16,359 bases of DNA from RUG11247 sp050945995 (GTDB lineage: Bacteria; Bacillota; Clostridia; Christensenellales; Aristaeellaceae): positions 1 to 16,359 of the forward strand of contig JBMNUA010000031.1 in NCBI GenBank assembly GCA_050945995.1, read 5' to 3'. Position numbers and translations under genes: made by a program. A model generated the notes under the pieces. The model was not told where the DNA came from. It did not search any database and saw nothing but the letters and a program-made list of their open reading frames with translations. This document shows, in pieces, positions 5,622-12,302 of this stretch; positions within the stretch are counted from its first letter, which is position 1, and each line of letters starts with the position of its first letter.

Positions 5622-6659
5622 TCAATACTTCCCGTAGTTCTTTGCGATATCAACCATTCTGCGCGCGCGGTCAAACGAGGCGTTGGCGGGGTATTCGCAG
5701 CCGGTCGCGAGGATATAGCCGCCGCCCTTTTTGAACACGTCGATCTGATCCATGCACGCCTTGTCCCATTCCTCGTCCGTACCGATCACCGCCATCGCGG
5801 GGGTCACGCAGCCGATCAGGGTCACTTCCTTGCCGTATTTTTCCTTGCACTCGGCAAAGTCCTTGCAATCGTCCGGCGGGTACAAAAAGGAGATGGCAGC
5901 GGGGCGCATCATCTCGATCTGCGCGTCGAAGTAAATCTTGTTCCCGCAATTGTGGACCATCACCAGGCAGTTTCTTGCGTGGATCACGTCCGCCAATTCC
6001 TTGACCAGCACGCCTTCCATCTCCGTCCACATCTTCTTGGACATGATCGATCCGGAGGCAAACAGCGTGTCGAACATGATGCCGTTCACGCCGATGTCCA
6101 TCATGGCGTTGCAGTAGTCCTTGAGCGTTTCGTTGATCTCGCGCGCCGCAGCGCTGACGGCGTCCGGGTCGTCGTAGATGTCCATATACATATCCTGCTG
6201 TCCGCGCAGCATGGAGAGTATGCCCAACGGCCCGAACACAAACGCGACGATCGGCAGCTCCCCGCCCTTTTTCGCGACCAGCTTTTTTAGTACCTCGAGG
6301 TGCATCATCATCCGCTCGCTGGTGCGGTAATCCACCTTTTTGATGTTTTCGTAATCCTCGATCTCCTTGATGACGCAATCACCGTAATCCGGGCGAACCG
6401 CCTCGTTCTCCGGATACACCAGTTTCTGCCCCCAAGCGTCGCACTCGACGGACAAATCGATCAGCGTGACGATGCAGTCCTGCTCAAATTCTTCCGCCGC
6501 ACGAATCAGGGCGTTGGCGCACACATCGGCATCGGTAGACCATTCCCGATAGCTTGCGCCCACGAGTTTTCTCGAAATGCCGCTCAGGATGGGATATACC
6601 GGTACCCGATCCGGCTCCCGATGCTGCAACGCAGCCGTAATACGTTCCATTGAATTCAT
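5622..6659 (-). CDS. URO-D/MtaA-family corrinoid-type methyltransferase
   Basis: The 345-residue protein belongs to the uroporphyrinogen decarboxylase superfamily but has the zinc-site pattern of MtaA/CmuA methyltransferases: V-M-V-H-N-C-G-N with His236 and Cys238, and A-T-G-C-E-Y-P with Cys321. In that group Zn activates a thiol acceptor to take a methyl group from methylated corrinoid protein. The N-terminus M-E-R-I-T-A-A-L..R-E-P-D-R-V-P-V and the central F-G-P-L-G-I-L-S-M and F-D-T-L-F-A-S-G segments are typical of the family. It is not expected to be the haem enzyme HemE. A longer reading from 6770 was rejected: ATG 6659 follows AAAGGAG with good spacing and fits the family start. The CobW gene follows after 3 nt. 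No corrinoid protein or substrate methyltransferase is in view, so the methyl donor and acceptor are unknown. Confidence 0.85.
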   Translation of the reverse strand: MNSMERITAALQHREPDRVPVYPILSGISRKLVGASYREWSTDADVCANALIRAAEEFEQDCIVTLIDLSVECDAWGQKLVYPENEAVRPDYGDCVIKEIEDYENIKKVDYRTSERMMMHLEVLKKLVAKKGGELPIVAFVFGPLGILSMLRGQQDMYMDIYDDPDAVSAAAREINETLKDYCNAMMDIGVNGIMFDTLFASGSIMSKKMWTEMEGVLVKELADVIHARNCLVMVHNCGNKIYFDAQIEMMRPAAISFLYPPDDCKDFAECKEKYGKEVTLIGCVTPAMAVIGTDEEWDKACMDQIDVFKKGGGYILATGCEYPANASFDRARRMVDIAKNYGKY

Positions 6660-6714
6660 GATGGGACTCCTTTCAAACGACCAGAGATTGCTCGACAAGC
6701 AAGCATTTGCACAC

Positions 6715-6743
6715 AGTATACCATGCCGGGCGGGTAGGTTGAA
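6715..6743 (-). promoter_or_regulatory. Extended -10 promoter of the methyltransferase-CobW operon
   Basis: On the minus strand TGG-TATACT (6723 to 6715) is an extended -10; the -35 region at 17-nt spacing (TTCAAC, 6738-6743) is poor. Such promoters often need an activator, and a set of inverted repeats lies just upstream. Confidence 0.6.
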
Positions 6744-6765
6744 AGGAAAAAACCGTGGGACTTTT

Positions 6766-6793
6766 CGCAATATATTGCGGTTTTATCCGCAAT
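6766..6793. promoter_or_regulatory. Overlapping inverted repeats, candidate activator site
   Basis: Two perfect inverted repeats share one half-site: a 14-bp palindrome CGCAATATATTGCG (6766-6779), and ATTGCGG/CCGCAAT with a 6-nt spacer (6774-6793). The site lies about 25 bp upstream of the weak -35 of the methyltransferase-CobW promoter, a usual place for an activator. The regulator is unknown. Confidence 0.5.
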
Positions 6794-6850
6794 TATCCGG
6801 CAGTCTTGCGCGGGGTTCATGATAAAGTGCGTTTGCGATTCCATCGCATA

Positions 6851-6881
6851 TAAAAATGCCCCTCCCCTTTCGGGAAAGGGC
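6851..6881 (-). terminator. Intrinsic terminator after the LRR protein gene
   Basis: On the minus strand the arms 6872-6881 and 6858-6867 pair over 10 bp, with two G-U pairs, around a GAAA tetraloop. A U-rich run follows (6856 to 6852). It lies 17 nt after the LRR gene's stop codon. Confidence 0.85.
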
Positions 6882-6898
6882 TTGCGCCGCCATGGGCG

Positions 6899-9607
6899 TC
6901 AATCGTAGTTTTCGCGCACCACCATATCTGCGCCGGGCAGCAAGTTCTGATCCAATGCCGAAACGAACGCCGCTACCTCATCATCCGTCGCATGCTCGGG
7001 CAGGCAGAGTTTGAATCCGATCATTTCCTCAGAGAACTGGAAGTTGCCGTAACCGAGGATTTCTACGTCCGGGCGGTCGAAGTAGATGCGCTCGAGCGCG
7101 TCCATGCCGATGAATGCGCCCATCCCGATGCTCGAGACCGATTCGGTCACGCGGATGGTTGTGACGGCTTTGCAGTCCCAGAATGCCGCCTGCCCGACCG
7201 TCGGCGCGGTGAGCGTGAGCGCGCCTACCAGCCCCGTTCCCCGAAACGCGGCTTCGCCGATCGCCTCGATCTTTTCACCCAAGCGCACCTCTGTGAGGGC
7301 TTCCGCGAGATGAAATGCATATAGATCGATCTCCCGAATCCCGTTGACAAAGCTGACGCTTGTAAGCGCCGTGCAGTTTTCAAAGGCGCGATTGCCCAAG
7401 CGGTCGATCGGACCATAGCAGACGACCCGTTCAAGCGCACTGCTCTGCAAGAACGCGGAATCGCCAATTTCGCGCAGCGTTTCGGGCAATATCACCTCGG
7501 TCAACCCCGCATTGTCGGCATCGCCCGCAAGGTAGGACGCGACGGTGGCATCGGAAAACGCGAGTGCGTCGATGCGCGTGACGGGCACGCCGGCAATCGC
7601 GCGGGGGACGACCACCGCGGGGGATGCGCCAATGTATTTTGTGATCGTGCCGGTCTCGGCGTCGAACTCAAAATCGGTTTCGGCATTGGCGGTGTCGGGC
7701 ATGCGGACAAATGCGTCCGGCTCGCTCGCGCGGCGCAATTCGAGGTACCAGGGCAGATGAAGCGCCTGCGCCATCGCCTCCACTTGCTCGTCGGAAGCGT
7801 CGTCCGCGATCCGTATGATCTGCGGCGGCGTGCCCAAATCCCCGTTCGGTTGCGCGCCTGCGGGCAGCGTCAAAGCGTGAAGCGACGGGCAATCCTTGAA
7901 CGCGTCCGCCTCGACGATGGGCGAGCCGCCCACAAATATTACTTCGGAGAGCGCGGTGCAGCCCTCGAACGCGCCCGCGCCGATATACGCAACCGAGGCG
8001 GGTATCTCAATGCGCGTCATCTCGCCACAGCCGCGAAACGCTGCCGCGCCGATCGTCGTCACGCTGTCGAATAAATAAATCTCCTCCAGTTGGCTGTCCG
8101 CAAACGCGCGCTCACCGATGATCGCCAGCTCATCGGAATGCGGCACGAAGAAGCGGCGCAGCGTGCTGCCCTCAAACAATCCCGCGCCCAGCTCCCGTAT
8201 AGAAACCAGTTGGCTGTCCTGCGCGTAGAAGTTCCAATACATCGTCATCTCTTGCACATCGCCCTGATAGGATGTGACCGCGCCGGTGGCATCGTCAAAG
8301 GTGAATTCACCGTCCATCGGATAGGGCGGCGCATCGGCGCGGTCGGCGCGCCAGACCGTCGCCTGATCCATCGAAAGCCCGGCGGTGGACAGCGCATCGC
8401 GCGCCGCCTGTACCTGCGCCTTGTCTGCATCCCAGCCGATGTCGATGTCCGCGATCGGGCAGTCGGCAAACGCGCCCTCCTCGATCTCGGGCAAATCGCG
8501 CCCGGCAAATATGACGTAGGTCAGCTGATTGCAGCCGGCGAACGCACCCGCGCCGATGCGCGTAAGCGATGCCGGCAGCGACAGGTCACCCAGACGCGTA
8601 TTGCGCTCAAACGCGCCGTTCGGAAGCGCATGTAAGCCCTCGGGGAGCGCGAGCGAGCGCAGCGCGTTGGATGCGAAGGCGGACTCCCCCATCTCCTCCA
8701 CGCCCTGCGGCAGCGCAAGCTCCATCAACTGCGCCGCGCCGAACGCCTGATCGCCGATGGATCGAAGGCTTTCCGGCAGCCGCACGCCCACGAGCGCCGA
8801 GGCGTAAAACGCCTGATCGCCGATGGTTTGCAGCCCCTCGGGCAGATCCATGCGGACAATTCCTTTGTCGCCGAAAAACGCCTTCTCGCTGATTTCGCGT
8901 ACCGGCGTGCCACCGATCGCGGCGGGGATCGGCACATAGGCGGCGTCACCCACATACCCGGTCAGAACGCCCGTCGCCGCGTCAAACAGGAAATCGTCCT
9001 CCGCAACGGCGCGATCGACGGATGCGCGCGCGCCGCCCGGCTCACAGGGCGCGCCGAGCATCGCTTCATATATCATTTGATCCTCGGCGGGCACGACGAT
9101 CCGCCGATCATCCGCGCCGTTGGCAAACGCCTCCTCGCCCATGAGCGGCGCCTCGCCCGCGAAATTGATCTCGCGCAGATTGTAGCAGCCGGAGACTGCA
9201 TAATCGCCGATGTACGCGACCGCAGCAGGCACATTAAGACGCTCCAGCGCGCCGCAGGCGAACAGCGCGTAGGGCGCGATGACCTCAAGCCCGTCCGGCA
9301 GTTCGATGGCGCGCAGGTTCTCACAGAAATAAAACGCGCCGTGCTCGATCCGCCGAATCCCCTGCGGCAATGTGACGGAGGTGATCGCATTGTTGCTGCT
9401 AAACGCGCGCTCGCCAATCCGCGTGACGGGCACGCCGCCGATCGAATCGGGCACGATCACATCGCCGCCCGATCCCGTGTACCCTGTGATCGCACCCGTC
9501 GATGGGTCGAATTCAAAGTGCGCCTGTTCCGCGCCCGCCGTCAGTCCCGGGAGCAGAAGCGCCATCGCAAGAAGCGCGATCACGAAAAACCGCCATGCCG
9601 TTTTCAT
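6899..9607 (-). CDS. Secreted BspA-type leucine-rich repeat protein, four repeated blocks
   Basis: The 902-residue protein begins with a clear signal peptide (K-T-A-W-R then a hydrophobic core, cleavage near residue 26). It is then filled with BspA/LRR_5-type repeats of the form I-G-x-x-A-F-x-x-C-x-x-L-x-x-[VI]-x-[LI]-P. These proteins are exported and often bind host or other cell surfaces; function here is unknown. Four blocks are recognisable by the opener F-x-F-D-x-x-T-G-x-[IVL]-[TL]-x-Y-x-G at residues 31, 206, 435 and 646, usually followed by I-x-G-x-P-V-x-x-I. Blocks end in a short alpha-helical linker rich in Asp/Glu/Ala. No LPxTG motif or C-terminal membrane helix is visible, so release or non-covalent retention is likely. 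The start is ATG 9607, with AGGAGG 6 nt upstream; the earlier ATG at 9622 overlaps that site. It follows a YbjN-like gene after 38 nt. Confidence 0.9.
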   Translation of the reverse strand: MKTAWRFFVIALLAMALLLPGLTAGAEQAHFEFDPSTGAITGYTGSGGDVIVPDSIGGVPVTRIGERAFSSNNAITSVTLPQGIRRIEHGAFYFCENLRAIELPDGLEVIAPYALFACGALERLNVPAAVAYIGDYAVSGCYNLREINFAGEAPLMGEEAFANGADDRRIVVPAEDQMIYEAMLGAPCEPGGARASVDRAVAEDDFLFDAATGVLTGYVGDAAYVPIPAAIGGTPVREISEKAFFGDKGIVRMDLPEGLQTIGDQAFYASALVGVRLPESLRSIGDQAFGAAQLMELALPQGVEEMGESAFASNALRSLALPEGLHALPNGAFERNTRLGDLSLPASLTRIGAGAFAGCNQLTYVIFAGRDLPEIEEGAFADCPIADIDIGWDADKAQVQAARDALSTAGLSMDQATVWRADRADAPPYPMDGEFTFDDATGAVTSYQGDVQEMTMYWNFYAQDSQLVSIRELGAGLFEGSTLRRFFVPHSDELAIIGERAFADSQLEEIYLFDSVTTIGAAAFRGCGEMTRIEIPASVAYIGAGAFEGCTALSEVIFVGGSPIVEADAFKDCPSLHALTLPAGAQPNGDLGTPPQIIRIADDASDEQVEAMAQALHLPWYLELRRASEPDAFVRMPDTANAETDFEFDAETGTITKYIGASPAVVVPRAIAGVPVTRIDALAFSDATVASYLAGDADNAGLTEVILPETLREIGDSAFLQSSALERVVCYGPIDRLGNRAFENCTALTSVSFVNGIREIDLYAFHLAEALTEVRLGEKIEAIGEAAFRGTGLVGALTLTAPTVGQAAFWDCKAVTTIRVTESVSSIGMGAFIGMDALERIYFDRPDVEILGYGNFQFSEEMIGFKLCLPEHATDDEVAAFVSALDQNLLPGADMVVRENYD

Positions 9608-9645
9608 CGTACTCCTCCTCATCGATATTCAAGTTTGTTCCCGCA

Positions 9646-10182
9646 TCAATTCATGCTCTCCCGCGCCTGCTGAAACGCCGCGTCGGGGTCAGCCCCGCTC
9701 AGGCTGATCTGCGCAATGCCGTCGCCGTAACTGTCCATGTAGGACAGGGGCATCTCCAACAGCACCGTGATCTCGCCTATGCCCGGCAGCACATCCTCGA
9801 CGAGCTGAGCCGAGCGGCAGGCGACATGACCCGATTCGTAATCCATGCGAAACTGCGCGTAGTACATTTCGTTGTTGGCGAGTATCAAATACTTTGCCAT
9901 CAAATCGCGGTACTCGGATGGAACGGTCAGCGGCGAATACGCGACGACGGAGACCATGTCGTCGTAGATGTAAATCGTGACATCGGTCGATGCCAACGAC
10001 GAGTTCAACGAAAATTCGAGGTCAAAGGCATCGTAATCCGCATCATAGGTGTAGATGTATTCGCTTTGCTCCAAGGCATCCGCTACGATCTGCGTGAGCT
10101 GGTCGATCGTCTCCGCAGCATTTGCGGATGCGCCGATCAGCAGTATGCAGATCACGATCAACACGGCGAAACCCTTCTTCAT
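9646..10182 (-). CDS. Secreted YbjN-like protein
   Basis: The 178-residue product has a signal peptide (M-K-K-G-F-A-V-L-I-V-I-C-I-L-L-I, probable cleavage after A-N-A at about 22). The mature part resembles the YbjN fold, which is related to type III secretion chaperones: an amphipathic helix, then D-L-E-F..L, V-T-I-Y-I-Y-D-D-M-V-S-V-V-A-Y-S-P-L-T-V-P, A-K-Y-L-I-L-A-N-N-E-M-Y-Y-A-Q-F-R-M-D-Y-E-S-G-H-V-A-C-R, and a final M-D-S-Y-G-D-G-I. YbjN members are usually cytosolic and of unclear role, so an exported version is unusual; the family call rests on pattern memory alone. Start ATG 10182 follows AGGAGG with 9-nt spacing; longer upstream readings lack a site. The LRR gene comes next, 38 nt downstream, suggesting a shared transcript for two exported proteins. 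Confidence 0.72.
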   Translation of the reverse strand: MKKGFAVLIVICILLIGASANAAETIDQLTQIVADALEQSEYIYTYDADYDAFDLEFSLNSSLASTDVTIYIYDDMVSVVAYSPLTVPSEYRDLMAKYLILANNEMYYAQFRMDYESGHVACRSAQLVEDVLPGIGEITVLLEMPLSYMDSYGDGIAQISLSGADPDAAFQQARESMN

Positions 10183-10362
10183 ATGAATTGCCCTCCTATG
10201 CTCAATATCCTTCTTCTTTCGGGCGAAAGCGCGCCCTCGACCGATGCGTCCAACATCGCCGTCAGGTGCGATGCTGCTGCCGAACGCCGATGATTCCATA
10301 CATACCAATATAGCCCGCGCCTTCGCGCCGCGCATCCACCAAATGACCATTTTATTCCAAAT

Positions 10363-10389
10363 AAAAATGCGGCGTTTGATAACGCCGCA
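10363..10389 (-). terminator. Intrinsic terminator of the URO-D/signalling operon
   Basis: On the minus strand, arms 10381-10389 and 10368-10376 are perfectly complementary over 9 bp around a 4-nt loop and are followed by five U (10367 to 10363). It lies 27 nt after the response regulator's stop codon. Confidence 0.9.
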
Positions 10390-10416
10390 CAACGCGATCT
10401 ATGGTTCGCATTCGCT

Positions 10417-11046
10417 CTACCGATCCAGTATCACTAGCCCGCTCTCCCGCGCGCGAACCGCCAATTCTGTGCGGTTGCGAAAGCCGGTTTTCCCGAGCAT
10501 GCTCACAATGTGCGATTTCACCGTGCTGACCGACATGTAAAGCCGCTTCGCGATCTCCGCATTCGTATAGCCGCCCGTCATCTCCCGCAGCACCTCCAAT
10601 TCGCGCTGCGTCAGATCATAGCTGCCGGCATCGCCCAATTGCAATTCCGGGGTTCTATCCGGATAGATCGATTCACCCGCCATCGTGCGCTCCATCAGCC
10701 GCTCGATCGGCTCATGCCCGATCTCCTTGTACCAAAAGCTTTCCACGCCGATCGCCCGCGCGCGCTCGATGAAGGAGCACTCGGGCATGGAGGTGACGAT
10801 GATGATTTTGATGCCCGGAAACCTGCGCTTGATGCGCGCGGCGGCGGCAAGCCCGCTCTCCCCCTCCCGCGTGATCACATCCATCAAGATCAAATCCACC
10901 GGGTGTTTCAGGCAGTAGATGTCCGCCATCGCCGCGTTGTCGATGGAAATCGCAAGCTCGAATCGCTTGGATTCGCGCACATACCGCTCAAACAGCTGGC
11001 GCGGCATCGTCTGATCCTCGACGATCATCACCTTATACTTCGTCAC
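10417..11046 (-). CDS. NarL/LuxR-family response regulator
   Basis: A 209-residue cytoplasmic transcription factor. The receiver domain spans about 1-122: acidic pair Glu10-Asp11, phosphate acceptor Asp56 in L-I-L-M-D-V, Thr85 in I-I-V-T-S, and Lys107 in F-W-Y-K-E. A LuxR/GerE helix-turn-helix follows at about 142-205, with L-T-Q-R-E-L-E-V-L, T-N-A-E-I-A-K-R-L-Y-M-S-V-S-T-V-K-S-H and L-G-K-T-G-F-R-N-R-T-E-L. The GTG start (11046) overlaps the stop of the histidine kinase by 4 nt in a GTGA junction, indicating coupled translation and a cognate pair. A longer reading from 11289 only extends into the kinase gene in another frame. Its targets may include its own operon or the divergent transporter; this is not shown by the sequence. 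Confidence 0.95.
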   Translation of the reverse strand: MTKYKVMIVEDQTMPRQLFERYVRESKRFELAISIDNAAMADIYCLKHPVDLILMDVITREGESGLAAAARIKRRFPGIKIIIVTSMPECSFIERARAIGVESFWYKEIGHEPIERLMERTMAGESIYPDRTPELQLGDAGSYDLTQRELEVLREMTGGYTNAEIAKRLYMSVSTVKSHIVSMLGKTGFRNRTELAVRARESGLVILDR

Positions 11047-12302
11047 GCAAAATCCTCGCTTTCTGTGGGAATGGCGATGGTCAGCGCAAAGCGCGGCGCG
11101 TGCGATATGCGCATGTGCCCGCCCGCATGCTCGATGCTTGCGCGCAGCGAGGATAGCCCGCTGCCCTCCGCGATCGGCGCGTCGGGGATACGACCGTTGT
11201 TCGTCACCGTCATTGTCCATGGCGCGCCTTCGCGGATGTCTGCGTACAATTCGCTTCCGCCCGCATGGCGGACGGCGTTGGTCAAACATTCATGCAGCGC
11301 CATCTGAAACAGCCGCGCCGCGCGCGTTCCGGCGGCGGGGAGTGCGCCGCGCACATGCACCGCCACGCCGATCGCCTGCGCCGCGCTTCGCAGTTGATCA
11401 AAGCCCGTGGCGACCGGTTCGGCGCGCACGTCGGGGCGAATGAGCGCAACGCGCTGCCGCCAATTTTCCAGAAGCGCGGCGCGGTCGGCGTATGAGGCGT
11501 CCGGGCGCATGGCGCGTCTGGCGACGAGCGATATCCGCCCCAATTCGTCGTGCAGGCGCACCTTGGCGGCGAGCGCTTCGCCGTCCCGCGCGACCGCCTG
11601 CACCGTCTCCCCGTGTCGGCGCAATCGCTCGTTCATCTCGCGCAAACGGCGGTTCTCTTGCAGAAGCCGGGTATGCAGGCGATATTGCTCGGTGATATCG
11701 GCGGCGGTGATCCGGTAGATGCGCCGGTTTTGAACCGTCATCTCCTGCCGCGAAAAGCTGATGACGCTGCCGTCCGCGAGCCTCCATATGGGCGACGGTT
11801 CGGATTGGATGGCGGTTGCGTCGCCCTGCCCTTCTCCGCTGTGAACCGCCGCCCAGAACGCCGCCGCGTCGCGCAGCGCGCCGCCCGTGATCGCATGGCA
11901 CAGGCTGCTGATGGTTCGGTTCATGAGCAGCACGAGCCCGCGCTCTTCGCAGAAACAAAGTCCGGTGGGCAGGTGTTCGATGCCCTCTTTGACGGACATC
12001 GCGGAGATCCGCGTGCGCCGCAGCTTGTACAGGCGCGCGATGAGGTATGCGGTCAACAGCACCAATGCGGCGAGCATCAACAATAAAGCAACCGCCAAAT
12101 CCGTGAACCGGGCGATGTCGTATGCCCATTGCTGCAAAAGCGACGTTGCCGCAAACACCGCGGTGCAGCCCACGATGTGCCGCGCGCCGAGCCGCAGCGC
12201 GGATGCGTAAATGAGCGCGTACAGGGAGGCAAACGAGGTGAGTAGCGCCGCCGACAGAAACACGCCGCGCCAGATCGGCGCGAGTTCGGAAAAGGGCGTC
12301 AT
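11043..12302 (-). CDS. Membrane sensor histidine kinase
   Basis: A 419-residue kinase with hydrophobic helices in the first ~90 residues (about 13-37, 41-57 and 67-91), a PAS-like region (about 103-207, ending R-I-T-A-A-D-I-T-E-Q-Y), and a coiled coil (about 205-250). The phosphorylation motif R-L-H-D-E-L-G-R (249-256) has His251 as probable acceptor, as in HisKA_3-type or related kinases. The ATPase domain has the N-box H-E-C-L-T-N-A-V-R-H (337-346), a G1 motif with N-N-G (368-370) where D-x-G is canonical, and G-S-G-L-S-S-L (380-386). Its ATG overlaps the previous gene's stop by 4 nt (ATGA). It most likely phosphorylates the response regulator encoded next. The N-N-G variant could affect ATP binding, although other motifs look intact. 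Confidence 0.92.
   Translation of the reverse strand: MTPFSELAPIWRGVFLSAALLTSFASLYALIYASALRLGARHIVGCTAVFAATSLLQQWAYDIARFTDLAVALLLMLAALVLLTAYLIARLYKLRRTRISAMSVKEGIEHLPTGLCFCEERGLVLLMNRTISSLCHAITGGALRDAAAFWAAVHSGEGQGDATAIQSEPSPIWRLADGSVISFSRQEMTVQNRRIYRITAADITEQYRLHTRLLQENRRLREMNERLRRHGETVQAVARDGEALAAKVRLHDELGRISLVARRAMRPDASYADRAALLENWRQRVALIRPDVRAEPVATGFDQLRSAAQAIGVAVHVRGALPAAGTRAARLFQMALHECLTNAVRHAGGSELYADIREGAPWTMTVTNNGRIPDAPIAEGSGLSSLRASIEHAGGHMRISHAPRFALTIAIPTESEDFA

Noticed and set aside
4626..6290. 554-codon plus-strand frame opposite CobW and the methyltransferase
   Set aside because: It runs antisense to two genes with clear family motifs and has no credible domains; long shadow frames are expected at this GC content.
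6660..6850. Cobalamin riboswitch upstream of the methyltransferase-CobW operon
   Set aside because: No B12-box-like sequence or long structured leader was seen; the predicted transcription start leaves only about 50 nt before the start codon.
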